The translations under genes and the position numbers were made by a program. The notes beneath the pieces are model-generated. The model had not been told where the DNA came from and did not search any database. It worked only from the letters and a program-made list of their open reading frames with translations. Positions 30,701-37,843 of a DNA stretch of 64,000 bases are shown in pieces. Source of the stretch: Diacronema lutheri. Its lineage: Eukaryota > Haptophyta > Pavlovophyceae > Pavlovales > Pavlovaceae. The stretch spans positions 124,001 to 188,000 of the forward strand of contig JAGTXO010000042.1 in assembly GCA_019448385.1 (NCBI GenBank), written 5' to 3'. Each line of letters begins with the position of its first letter. Positions within the stretch are counted from its first letter, which is position 1.

Positions 30701-33482
30701 GCAGCGTGCAGGCTGCCGCCACTCGCGCGAGCGCACGCAGAGCCCAGAGTGGGCCAGGCAGCGCGTCGCGCGCCGCGCGGCCGACCGGACCAACGCGCAC
30801 GCGCACCAACGGCCCGAGCGCGAGGGGCAGCGAGCCGGCGCCCGTCGCGAAGAGGGGCCACGCGGCCAGCGGCGCGGGCCGCGGCGTGACTGCTGGCCGC
30901 GCCTCGCCGTGCATGCCGCCGGCCGCGCCGCTGCGACCGTCGCCGGCCGTGACCGGCTCGCACGCGCGGCCAGCGTCGCCGTCACCGTCACCGTCACCGT
31001 CACCGTCGCCGTCACCGTCGTCGAGTGACACTGCGTGTTCGGGCAGCCACAGGCACGGCCGGCCAGCGGGCCGCGCGAGCGCAAGTGCGGCCGGGCCGGA
31101 GGCGTGGAGCGACATAGCGTCCGCCACTGATAGCGCCCCATCCAGCACCGCGAGGCCGGCGATGCGCGCGCGCACGCGCCGACGGCGGCAAGACGCGCGC
31201 GCGCCGCCGCCTCCGCCGCTGCCAAGCGCGCTGTCGGAGTCGGCCGCCTCGCCGCCGCGCGGATACGTGTCGTCAGCGGCGCACAGCACGCGCACCGCGC
31301 CCACGCGCCCGCCCGTGCTCGGGAGCCCGTCCGTGCCGCCCGGTTCAGCCACCGCGCCGTGCCGCTCATTGGGCAAGAGGCTCCGAACAAATGACGCGCG
31401 AGCCCGCAAAGGCTCGCCCGCGCGCTCACCGTTCACAAAAAGGCTCAGCTCCTCGCGACTGCCGCCCAGGCGCGCAGGCACGCGCGCCCAGCAGAGCGCG
31501 ACCGTGACCCACTCGCCCGCGCGCGGCGCGCGGCGCGCGGTGCGCGCGCCGGCCGCAGCACGACCGTCGGCCGGCGCGGGGCCGGCAGCCGGCGGCGCGT
31601 GCAGGCGCAGCGCACCGTCGCGCGGCGGCCAAGAGCTGCCGTCGCTCCCCTCAGCGTGGCTGGCGGGTGGAATGACCACCTCGGCCGTGAGGCACGTGGC
31701 CTTCTCGGACGCGGCCCGCGTGACCGCCGACGCCTCCGCCGCGCCCGACGCCGCCGTCGCCGCGCTCGCCGACGGTGCCGCCGAACCGTCGGCGGCGGCG
31801 ACGCCCTCGTCGTGCGTGTCCTCGTCCTCGGCGCAGCCGTCCGAGTCGGCGGCCGCTGCGTCGGCGGCGGGCGCGCCGGCGCAGCTGCCGACACCACTTT
31901 CCTTCCGCCCAAAGAGGAAGCTGCCTGCCCGGCCCTTGAGCGCGCTGAGCGCACCCTGCACGTTCGACGCCGCGCCGGCGGCAGCTGACGCCAGCACGGC
32001 GCGGCGCGAGCGTCCGCCATGCTGTGCGGGCACGTTCAGGCTCATGCGTACAGTCGTTGCGACGACGACGTGCGCGCCACGCGGCGACTCCACGCGCTGC
32101 GCGGGCCGCGCTTCGTCCGGCGTGTGCGCCCCGCGCAGCGCGTGGAGTCGCCGGACGGGCATCGGCGAGCCGGCCGCGCAAGACTCAGCTGGGGCGCGTG
32201 CGAGGGTGAGAACAACGCGCAGCGAGGACACGCCTCGCGTGGGCGAAGATAGCGGCTGGGCGGCCTCGGGCGAGACGGACGCGGAGGGTGCTGACGCGCG
32301 CGACTGCCCGCTTGGCCCATCGATGGCGAACAGAACAACAGAACAACCTCCGTCGTCGCCGCCGCCGCTGTCGTTGGCGCCAGCCGCGCCGCACGCGTCG
32401 GCGCGTCGGTCGACCGCCGTCGTCTCGACGTCCTCGTCCTCGTCGTCCTCGTCGTCCTCCTCGATGCGTACCCACGCAACCACCGCCCAGCCCGCGCCAG
32501 CGCCGCCGCCACTGCGCGCGAGCAGCGCCTGCGCCGGCACGGAGCAGAGGCACGTCGCCTCCGGACAAGTCGCGGCATCGCCGCCATGGGCGCCAAAACA
32601 GCACGCCCCCGGTGCGCTGACGATGGCCGCGGCAGCGGCAGCGTGCATTGTCTGTCGCAGCGCCCAGGGTGAATCTCCACTGAGTACCGGGCTTGGTGCG
32701 GCGAGCGACGGATCGCCTGGTGGTGTGGGCAGAGGTCGGCGCGTGGCGCCCGTGCCGCCCGCCTCTCGCGCGCCCATGGCGCCGCCGCCGCGCGGCCCGC
32801 GCGCGCGCGTGCCGCGCCAGCTCAGCTCGAACGCGTTGACGTCGGCGCAGCCGCGCGGAGCACACAGCTCGCGCGGGAAACTCGAATGCGCGGAGATTCC
32901 GCGGAGCGCGCCGAGCAGCTCGCAGCTGCGCGCACGTGATGGCGCGTCGGCCGCGGCGAGCGCAGCCGCGGCGACGAGCGAGTCGCCATCGTGCGCGCCA
33001 TCGCGCGCGTCCGGCTTGGCTAGGGCACGAAGCGCCGCCTCACCACGCGCCGCGCGCGCGCGCAGCACGGCGAGTGCCTCAGCGCGCTCCTCGTGCGCGC
33101 GCGCATCGTCCGCGAGGCCGCGCGCGATCGAGCGCAGCGCACGGGAGAAGAGAGCCGGGGAGATGGCGTCCGCGTACCCCGCGCATAGCAGCCGCGCGGC
33201 GGGCGCGGCGAGCGATTGCGGCGGCTGGCTCATAGATGAGATGGGCTCAGCCATCGGTGCGCCTAGTGAGGACGATGCGCTCGCGGATGAGGGCAGCGGC
33301 AGCGCGGCGAGATCGGCGAGCGACCGCGCGAGCACGTCGCCGAGCGCGGCGCGCGCGTGCGCGTCGCACGCCGCCGACTCGAGCGCGCGCGCGAGGCGGC
33401 GAAGGCGGACGAGGCGGAGGCGCTCCGAGTCATGCACATGCGCCTCCGTCCGCGGCTCGGCGAGCGCGCCAGGCGTGTCCAC
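21726..33482 (-). CDS. Giant BEACH-WD40 protein (neurobeachin/LRBA-like)
   Basis: A single uninterrupted frame of 3918 codons. BEACH proteins are scaffolds for vesicle trafficking, lysosome-related organelles and autophagy. Domains in order (residues counted from 33482): a ConA-like lectin fold about 270-810, recognised from VVAWVRIEE and WVTVALCWARVP...SLFVNGE; a long helical, Ala-rich middle; a PH-BEACH domain about 2835-2960 (LIRGLEIDKGTLTLTADMLRF); BEACH about 3025-3310 (SNYTYLLELNALAGRSFNDLNQ, FHYGSHYSNMGVVLYFLLR, RLFHSVALS, ELVPEMYG, WVDLIFGHKQTG); and WD40 repeats from about 3450 to the end. Many Ala/Gly/Glu low-complexity inserts inflate the length. The frame's first codon is GTG; the first ATG is at 33254, and the true start may lie in an unseen upstream exon. 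The stop is 13 bp from the stop of the convergent TIR-like gene. Confidence 0.9.
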   Translation of the reverse strand: MDTPGALAEPRTEAHVHDSERLRLVRLRRLARALESAACDAHARAALGDVLARSLADLAALPLPSSASASSSLGAPMAEPISSMSQPPQSLAAPAARLLCAGYADAISPALFSRALRSIARGLADDARAHEERAEALAVLRARAARGEAALRALAKPDARDGAHDGDSLVAAAALAAADAPSRARSCELLGALRGISAHSSFPRELCAPRGCADVNAFELSWRGTRARGPRGGGAMGAREAGGTGATRRPLPTPPGDPSLAAPSPVLSGDSPWALRQTMHAAAAAAIVSAPGACCFGAHGGDAATCPEATCLCSVPAQALLARSGGGAGAGWAVVAWVRIEEDDEDDEDEDVETTAVDRRADACGAAGANDSGGGDDGGCSVVLFAIDGPSGQSRASAPSASVSPEAAQPLSSPTRGVSSLRVVLTLARAPAESCAAGSPMPVRRLHALRGAHTPDEARPAQRVESPRGAHVVVATTVRMSLNVPAQHGGRSRRAVLASAAAGAASNVQGALSALKGRAGSFLFGRKESGVGSCAGAPAADAAAADSDGCAEDEDTHDEGVAAADGSAAPSASAATAASGAAEASAVTRAASEKATCLTAEVVIPPASHAEGSDGSSWPPRDGALRLHAPPAAGPAPADGRAAAGARTARRAPRAGEWVTVALCWARVPARLGGSREELSLFVNGERAGEPLRARASFVRSLLPNERHGAVAEPGGTDGLPSTGGRVGAVRVLCAADDTYPRGGEAADSDSALGSGGGGGARASCRRRRVRARIAGLAVLDGALSVADAMSLHASGPAALALARPAGRPCLWLPEHAVSLDDGDGDGDGDGDGDGDAGRACEPVTAGDGRSGAAGGMHGEARPAVTPRPAPLAAWPLFATGAGSLPLALGPLVRVRVGPVGRAARDALPGPLWALRALARVAAACTLHARRPLGVDVPPAMDQSASTRAGAGAGAEREAGAEAGAGAEAGADAAAILDAQLAECVHALAESLRASRLGRSELLGAGGGALVAAALREGARAVETAAIVAASCSHDGDPRAGVAACGVGAGSSASRAPFPPLGARSVRALWALFDLLLFPPGEASEAQPQHGVRALAPTCALAADGLAAAIARSLLLEPSAWAARALGDDDSTFCLHARELAARLASAPHGCTARARARHGHVRRALRDLRAVQHSLSVVEGALAASAHGGGGAVVRLRVERAAMAIVSAAATGGAPAGPIGGGDGSSALAGVSGNSGAGLSSAELDTLLALTCGLSPRSGAAVTAVTAAGAQQQPAAAASARWARALLALARDARSADATCAQLRAPTPARALCGAARAAAATGNAAAAAPIVQLLCHVFRAANGAGVGAGDSTLAVALRTATRVVLCDGAAADVAPAPVVGHALAAAVSTGDPRSKEARRGARAFARACATVSALSRAVRCVPAVRVPAAESAVVAWAMGVARAPGAAENMMAAADAMDEDDGAEAEAEAEAEDAAGLAMEAAEAAAEAASPVQAHARAAPGASDFLTALLTAAASAAAMDGARAHELRLRALRAAVAMIGVERAPSSSAHRARAHAPWVQPAGALACANALRLQDASAADVLRASGHVLGDASVALVPPLAELDALLGLWARAARPHRVALGAAPDASATSGRRTAAPSAGGAHEWRSTSGALADALASLELVTPPAAAHALRGALLARLALAADGGADGADGRSGPLGMALASARLFEFASLALEHATLPGHAAVPARTLARAVAPDAATSVVDAARAAIAQLEPWLAASDDGMHPLQRRMASLLDASPAAQPASPAAGAAPPRGFSPMPLPPLPPLPPLPPFDVDEAHGSAPATDEPPGAAPPASTDAARSPCAPGSRAELPRLPSLPSLPALEQPARTMAAEGAVVPGGVFGGPARAAAPRPAGARHADGAAHELGGARAPAPAPSLAVLWRLSFSASRAAEAEAARLDAGADERASENEGGGWRQGLSGVVVGGWYAPLAPPPCASAWADAPVVSAVLRAAGSLVLRAMAEAEAHHALHVTHGDAAGGLLGATALSELSGLHVAGGGAAARGGGCGSSAPLSRLPRAAAAQSMPAHAIDTRPSPPGSARSGGVGVAAGGAAGAGGQGAGGCTGAPAAGAGWGVTGVTVIVPPSTLFFALLQLQLCAAVSTAAAACAAHGVAVSESAQPLVETDVSSGADAGAEAGAEAVGVAQLNELLWHDLEGGAQLRALRLATPAAALRHWQGERERVHCLVAILWLPAALAGARAARARARDGDGGEGEVRGAALRLTVPLLLRVLRSHWPTLGAELMSSAAPTAAGEAAAGGSPAAAARGGAGSAGGADAEQAALPPPPPLPSWLEPRCPLASSDPPFGGSMAAADGDIGGGGGSGARRGAAVRRDAREAEVRAFMAEAEIWRPLLRASPLLPRLLGALAVVASRSAASADQRGRRLAAAARTAGEAALVESDMVAAATADVSLAHRALAGAEAARTMAAVADARAERARATRDWDEAEAAWRQAAAAADSGRRAARSVAREAATSRCATHGGGHGGRRSGGGGTAGAGDGAASASNTDDEENGCTVAARADEARADGDGVDDRPAGGRVQPCRERLLLCVQDGVGYRSLIAPDPDLPEYPSAADLQALQALQSAQQLQQQQVAESAASAHLGTRPSADGGAGELVGLLAGSVAAAAAAALRCARADDADTGDGECEGEGDGEGEGEGEGEGEGEGEEGEDADARADGASADNGTGASDAGASRGPATPTAVTSGASACDDESDTTSGSRALGVADPPPSCEQPGGVAEPSPGRLRPGALALAVAARARALGRRQASAVLAGASPPGGNGAAADGLRAAPPAPAALLECPCDLIRGLEIDKGTLTLTADMLRFEPAPRPPPPRSDARAAANCAADWPGGDAAAAATAAWLPPPPPPPPPAQWEVPTQCVLRVLKRRFLLEDVALEIFAGRTPAARAPTSASAAAAAASGSGGDGDSVRACGVPAFCVGHLLAFATERARLAAQRALRRACAALSAGSASLRPAAALRELTERWQTRRVSNYTYLLELNALAGRSFNDLNQHPVMPWVLHAAAYAAPRLDLTDGECYRDLAKPMGAAGHAARHKLVVERFASMDLSHMGSGGARGGGGLPPFHYGSHYSNMGVVLYFLLRAEPYTRWAAQMQDGGFDLPDRLFHSVALSARSAFESHGDVKELVPEMYGTQPAFLVNRNRYALGARQDGCQLGDVQLPAWAHGDAATFLALHRRALESEAVSARLHLWVDLIFGHKQTGPLAVAAHNVFYYLTYPALIDLSAVSDRAEREALRAQAAAFGQTPAQLFRGAHPPRRPLLPLVRPLSWPAASGAGARAAAHGGGCLGSLPLVLGAAAGEPGARVAAGGRWDTQPRPLCIVAIGGVAALAERTALAAASAALGREASAAAAADGGGAAARGDGGGAAGAGGAPQPPPAAPLEHHLLLVASPLGPPRATVAGGAALAARTAGWQRSQPCALILVHATLPALAGAPAAVGSAAAAGPPQRPPSQPAGTGAPAACGSRAIATLGLMRCPIDGAGERGAPALRCAALVRVCGASAAAAAADRGAAARAQPWLAVWGGCEDGALTFALVCASSGTLAPPWRERWHSAAVTVVATAADDAAELLTASADGLVLLWRLAQPARAHAMGALGGVLGGARTLAPFASVPPLPLRGHVRGIVAGALCPTAHVAATADACGRLLLHCTADCTLLRVVEPRERFVNAPPYPPLHCSVDVSGCGLVALALGGALRVFSSAGELLHELHPPAGAAGCRLVAFVRARALLGGAGAADALCAADADGTTLLLVAGPGFLRAHRVGGADARACTPTPTPGGAASLRAGASRVAPLLEWRNAPAAPAAIAFGVGAFASMHVCVAAGASGGGVGAPSIAAFALEPEPLLDRPTVSLRESLLAAGRQRSASG
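25355..25440. repeat. Hexamer (CTCGCC) microsatellite in BEACH gene
   Basis: About 13 imperfect copies of a CTCGCC unit within the coding frame; on the coding strand they give an acidic Gly-Glu/Gly-Asp repeat. Likely length-polymorphic without shifting the frame. Confidence 0.8.
28037..28076. repeat. 9-bp tandem repeat in BEACH gene
   Basis: Four to five copies of GGTGGTAAC, encoding a Pro-Pro-Leu repeat on the minus strand. It was considered and rejected as a CRISPR or regulatory array because there are no spacers and it keeps the frame. Confidence 0.8.
30977..31020. repeat. Hexamer (ACCGTC) microsatellite in BEACH gene
   Basis: Seven or so copies of GTCACC/GTCGCC, encoding an acidic Gly-Asp repeat in the linker after the lectin-like domain of the minus-strand BEACH protein. 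Confidence 0.8.
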
Positions 33483-33841
33483 TAAGCGTCGCGCGAGCTC
33501 CTGCCGCGAGGCGACGAGCGGCGCGCGCGCGCGCGCCGTAAGCGCAGGGCGTGCGGGTGGCGTGCGCGATGCAATTCGTGGCCATGCCCGGCATGCGACA
33601 GGTTCGACGCGCGCGCGCGCTCATGCCGTGCTGGATCGCCGCGCACCTCCCGCACTCCGTGTAATAAGAGCGCAGCGTCGGCAGCACCGTCCATCGTGTT
33701 TTGATCCGCGGACAGGAGCGCAGCTTGCCGGTCGGCTCGGGCGCGTGCGTGCTCGCTCGCTTTTCTCGGCGGTGGCGGAGGTGCCAGCTCGAGCGTCCCG
33801 GCTTGTGTCGCGAGCCCTTGTGTTAGGACGGTGGCCCTGCG
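33483..33841. promoter_or_regulatory. Divergent spacer between BEACH and AP-4 mu genes
   Basis: 359 bp. The BEACH frame continues open without an ATG into this stretch, so it may contain a first BEACH exon or its 5' UTR as well as the AP-4 mu promoter. No TATA-like element was identified. Confidence 0.4.
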
Positions 33842-35230
33842 ATGACCGCGCCCATCTCGCAGCTCTTCATCCTCGCGCCCAACGGGCACGCGATCGTGTA
33901 CAAAGACTACCGCGGCGAGCTGCCCAAGGACACGTCCGAGATCTTCATCCACGAGCTGGTGGAGAAGGGCGCGGGGAACTGTCCGCCCGTCTTCGCGGTC
34001 GACGGTGTCTCCTTCATCTCGGTCAAGTCCAACGGCATGCACTTCCTCTGCACGACCGTCGACAACGTTTGCCCGTCGCTCGTGATCTCGCTTCTCACCC
34101 AGCTCACCAAGGTTTGCAAAGACTACCTCGGCGTGCTCAATGAGGAGGCGCTGCGCAAGAACTTTACGCTGGTGTACGAGATTGCCGACGAGGCGCTTGA
34201 CTACGGCTACCCGCAGAATGCCGCCACCACCGACTTGCAGGCGTACCTCTTCAACAAGCCGATCCCGGTCGAGCAGCCATCCGTCGCGTCCGTCCTTCCG
34301 TCGTTCAAGCCCAACCCGAAGACGATGGCGTCGGCGGCGGCGCACAAGTCGGTGGTCGCAGGCGTGCAGCCCACACCCTTCGGCGGGTGGGGCGCGCGCG
34401 GCGCGGGCAACGAGATCTTCATCGACCTCGTCGATCGGATCTCTGCGCTCATCACCGCCGAGGGGAGCGTCCGTTCCTTCTCTGTCGACGGGTGCATCCA
34501 GATGAAGTCGTTTCTCAAGGGGCAACCGCACGTGCACCTCGCGCTCAACGAGGACCTTGCAATCGCCAGCGGCGCCGGCACGCGCGCCTCGGCCGGCGGC
34601 GGCGCGTCCGCGCTCTACGGCGCCGTGCACCTCGACGACATCAACTTCCACGAGTGCGTCTCGCTCGAGCGCTTCGAGAGCGAGCGCGTGCTCACGCTCT
34701 CGCCGCCGTCGGGCGAGTTTGTCGTGATGAATTTTCGGATCGGCACGCTGCGATCCGAGAGGCAGCTCCCCTTCCGCCTCTGGCCGACCGTGCACGTGCT
34801 CACCGACTTGAAAAAGGAGCTGCAGCTGACGGTCAAGGCGGATTTTCCGGACAAGCTGCACGCGGTCAACGTGCGCGTCTCGTTCACGCTGCCAAAGTCG
34901 GTCACGTCCGCGACGGTCTCGCTTCCCGCGAGCGCCGTGCGCGGTGCGCAGGCCGCAACGTACACGGAGGCGACGCGGCTCGTCGAGTGGACGATCAAAA
35001 AATGGCCCGGCTCGCAGGCGCTCAGCCTCTCGACCAAGATGGCGCTGCCGGCGAGCTGCGACCTCAAGAAGGAGATGGGTCCAATTTCGATGGCGTTTGA
35101 GATCCCGTGCTACAACGTCTCGCAGCTCGCCGTCCGCCACCTGCACATCATCGAGCGCGACAAGAGCTACAAGCCGCACCGCTGGGTGAGGTGCCTCACG
35201 CACGCGTCGTCCTACTGCTGCCGCCTCTGA
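33842..35230 (+). CDS. AP4M1: AP-4 adaptor complex subunit mu
   Basis: Medium subunit of an adaptor complex that selects Tyr-based cargo signals at the trans-Golgi network. Intronless, 462 residues, the normal length. The N-terminal longin-like domain starts ISQLFILAPNGHAIVYKDYR and contains FTLVYEIADEALDYGYPQ. The mu homology domain runs from about residue 180 (NEIFIDLVDRISALI) to the C-terminus, with GCIQMKSFLKGQP, PPSGEFVVMNFRI and the terminal HRWVRCLTHASSYCCRL. Of the mu subunits, the YKDYRGE start and the -R-L ending fit AP-4 better than AP-1, AP-2 or AP-3. It converges on ARL6 with 70 bp between stops. Confidence 0.88.
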   Translation: MTAPISQLFILAPNGHAIVYKDYRGELPKDTSEIFIHELVEKGAGNCPPVFAVDGVSFISVKSNGMHFLCTTVDNVCPSLVISLLTQLTKVCKDYLGVLNEEALRKNFTLVYEIADEALDYGYPQNAATTDLQAYLFNKPIPVEQPSVASVLPSFKPNPKTMASAAAHKSVVAGVQPTPFGGWGARGAGNEIFIDLVDRISALITAEGSVRSFSVDGCIQMKSFLKGQPHVHLALNEDLAIASGAGTRASAGGGASALYGAVHLDDINFHECVSLERFESERVLTLSPPSGEFVVMNFRIGTLRSERQLPFRLWPTVHVLTDLKKELQLTVKADFPDKLHAVNVRVSFTLPKSVTSATVSLPASAVRGAQAATYTEATRLVEWTIKKWPGSQALSLSTKMALPASCDLKKEMGPISMAFEIPCYNVSQLAVRHLHIIERDKSYKPHRWVRCLTHASSYCCRL

Positions 35231-35300
35231 AGGACGGGGTCGGTGTGTTGGGCCCCTGGGTCGCGCCCTATGTAGCCGCAAGAGCCGGGGCGCGACTAGC

Positions 35301-35941
35301 TCAATATCGGATGCTTCGGCTCATTTGGTCTGCGAGCCACGTGAGCGCTTCATCGAGCCCGTCGCCGGTCATCGCATTGGTCGCCCTGCGGCCGCAAGAG
35401 CCGGGGCGCGAAGCGCATCAGCGCGCATCGCTCGCGCACGGGGCGCGGCGGCGCGGCGCGGCGCGCACGAGATGTGCCATGGCTTATCGGTGATCCGATC
35501 GAGCTCCATCACCGCGACGCAGTCGACCGGCGTCATCGCAAGCGGCAGGTCCATCTTGTTTGCGAGGAAGAGGATCGGCACGTTGCGCACGTCCGCGTGC
35601 GCAAGCAGCGTGTCAAGTTCGTCCTTTGCGACGCACATGCGGATCTTGTCGGTTGAATCGACGACGAACATGATGCCGGTGACGTCCTTGTAGTAGTGCT
35701 CCCACAGCGAGCGGTACCGCCCTTGTCCGCTCATGTCGAAGACGGTGAAGTTGAGGTTGTTCTTTGCGAACTCCTCGACGGCGAAGCCGACAGTCGGCAC
35801 GAGCTCGGTGGCCGCCGTCTTCTTGGGCTTAAGCTGATTGATGATGGACGACTTGCCCGAGTTGTCCAGGCCAACGCAGAGCACCTTGACCTTCTTCTTC
35901 GAAACGCCCAGCTTGCCAAACAGCCCAGAGAAGAGCCCCAT
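35301..35941 (-). CDS. ARL6: ARL6 (BBS3) small GTPase
   Basis: Arf-like GTPase that recruits the BBSome coat at the ciliary base. Exons 35941-35469 and 35385-35301 splice in frame (GTGCGC donor) to 185 residues, against 186 in human. GTP-binding motifs: GLDNSGKSS (P loop), PTVGF (switch I Thr), DMSGQGRYRSLWEHYY (switch II; the DMSGQGRYR form is diagnostic for ARL6), NKMD, and the C-terminal SATNAMTGDGLDEALTWL. Gly2 follows the initiator Met, and the N-terminal helix is amphipathic (GLFSGLFGKLG). The last exon was found by translating beyond the intron. Presence implies flagella or cilia. Head-to-head with HCF136, with 61 bp between ATGs. Confidence 0.92.
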
Positions 35942-36002
35942 CCCCGCTCTGGGCTGCGACAACCGCCCCAATTCAAATGGGGCGCTCGCTAGCCTCGCGA
36001 TA
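35942..36002. promoter_or_regulatory. Shared head-to-head promoter, 61 bp
   Basis: The whole interval between the ATG of ARL6 (minus) and that of HCF136 (plus) is 61 bp. It would have to serve a ciliary and a photosynthetic gene together, or transcription starts lie inside the opposite gene. Confidence 0.5.
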
Positions 36003-37604
36003 ATGGCCACCCTCGTCGCGCTCGCGCTTAATGCGCTCGCCTTCTCGGGCTCCGCGACGGCGGGTCGGAGAGCATCGGCCCTCGGCCGCTCGGCCACGGG
36101 CAGCTCGCGCATCGTCGCGATCGCCGCCGAACCAGGCCGGCGCGAGCTCCTCGCGACGGGTAGCGCGGCGCTCGCCGTCTCGCTGCTCGCGTCGCCGTCG
36201 CCGGCGAGCGCCGGCCTCTTTGGTGGCAGCGCGAAGAAGTCGGCGTGGACGCAGGTCGACATCCCCGTCGACTCGATTCTTTTTGATGTCGAGTTTGACA
36301 CCAACCAGCCCGAGCACGGCTGGATCGTCGGCAACAAGGGCACGTGCCGCGCGCTCGCCTGCGCGGCTGGGCATCGCGCCAGGCGCCGCCGCTGGCGCTG
36401 GTCCCTGTGGGCTCCGCGCGCCCCTCCCGCGCGCGCGCCTGAGACGCCGGCATGATCGGCGCTCTCGCCGCGCCGCGCTCGCGTGCCGTAGGCACGTTTT
36501 TGGAGACCAAGGACGGCGGCAAACGTTGGGAGCAAAAGGCGTTTGCGAACCTGGACACGGAGGACGAGATCAACTACCGCTTTACAAAGGTCTCCTTTAA
36601 GGACGGCGAGGGCTGGGTGATCGGCAAGCCGTCGATCCTGCTGCACACCAAGGACGGCGGCACGAGCTGGGAGCGCATCCCGCTCTCGCCAAAGCTCCCG
36701 GGCGAGCCGGTGTCAATCACGGCGCTTGGCAACGGCAAGGCGGAGATGTGCACGTCGCAGGGCGCCATCTACTATACGGAAAGCTCGGGGCGCAACTGGG
36801 CCGCGCAGGTGCAGGAAACGATCGAAGCGACGCTCAACCGCGTCTCGTCGTCCGGCGTGCAGGGCGCGTCCTACTTTGCGGGCGCGATCACCAACGTGGT
36901 GCGCAACGCGGCGGGTGAATACCTCGCCATCTCGTCACGCGGCAACTTCTTCCTCACCTGGCAGCCCGGCTCTGAGTTCTGGATCCCGCACAACCGCGCG
37001 ACGTCCAAGCGCATTTCAAACATGGGCTTCGTCTCAGACAAGCTCAAGGATGGCGGACTGTGGATGGCGACCAACGCGGGCGGGCTCGCGTTGCTCGACG
37101 GCGCGGCCGACCTCTCGCAGGTGCAGCTCACCTTCTCCGACCTCAAGATTAACTCGGCTGGCTTTGGCATCCTTGATGTGGGCTTTAAGAGCCCGACCGA
37201 GGCACGCGCGCGACGGCGCGCAACGGCCGGCGGGCGCGCGCACGAGCCGCGGCGCGCGCGCCGCATGCGTCTCGCGCGGGTCGCTTTGCGGCGGGATGTG
37301 CGCCGGCTTGCTGCCGCGATGTGCGCGCGCCCCAATTTCTGACCGCGCACGCACAAACCCGCCGGGCGCTCGCCGCGCTCGCCTGGCCGGCGCGGGCCCG
37401 GGCGCGGCGCAGGTGTACGCGATCGGCGGCGCCGGTCTGCTTCTCGGCTCGGAGGACGCGGGCAAGACGTGGACGCGCGACGTTGAGGCGGACAACATCC
37501 CGTCCAACTTTTACAAGGTGAAGTTCTTCAAGGACAAGGGCTTCATCTTGGGCAGCCAGGGCGTGCTCCTGCGTTACACGGGCACGGGCGCCGGCGGCAA
37601 GTGA
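36003..37604 (+). CDS. HCF136: Photosystem II assembly factor HCF136/Ycf48
   Basis: Lumenal factor needed for early photosystem II reaction-centre assembly. Exons 36003-36339, 36492-37201 and 37413-37604 give 412 residues. The presequence is layered: hydrophobic signal peptide (about 1-20), Ser/Arg-rich transit-like region, then a twin-arginine lumen signal (GRRELLATGSAALAVSLLAS, cleavage after ASA). The mature protein is a seven-bladed propeller with repeated GW-x-VG...DGG-x-W units (HGWIVGNKG, TKDGGKRWE, GWVIGKPSILLHTKDGG, GLLLGSEDAGKTW, GFILGSQGVLLRY). Both introns start with GC instead of GT; the first is fixed by the conserved GNKG-TFLETKDGG junction, the second by SPTE-VYAIGG. Encoded in the nucleus here, whereas several red algae keep ycf48-type genes in cyanobacterial-like context. 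Confidence 0.93.
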
Positions 37605-37843
37605 GTACGGAGCGCTCGGCGCGGGCGCAGCGCGCTCGCTCGCCGCCGCCGCGGTTCGTCGCAGCGCTTCTCACCGGAGGCACTGGGGGCGAACGGCCGC
37701 GTCGTCGGCAGTTCGTCGCCTTTTCGGCCTTGCGCTCGCCCGGAGTTGCCAAGGCTGGGGTGGAGACTCGTCAGGGATTCCGGATCCATTCACAGTCGAT
37801 CCATCACAGTCCAAAAACCGTTGGCCGTTATGAAAAACTTTGT

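Noticed and set aside
27865-34143. 2092-codon plus-strand open frame
   Set aside because: It lies antisense to the BEACH gene, is Ala/Ser/Pro-rich without any domain and exists because GC-rich DNA lacks stop codons.
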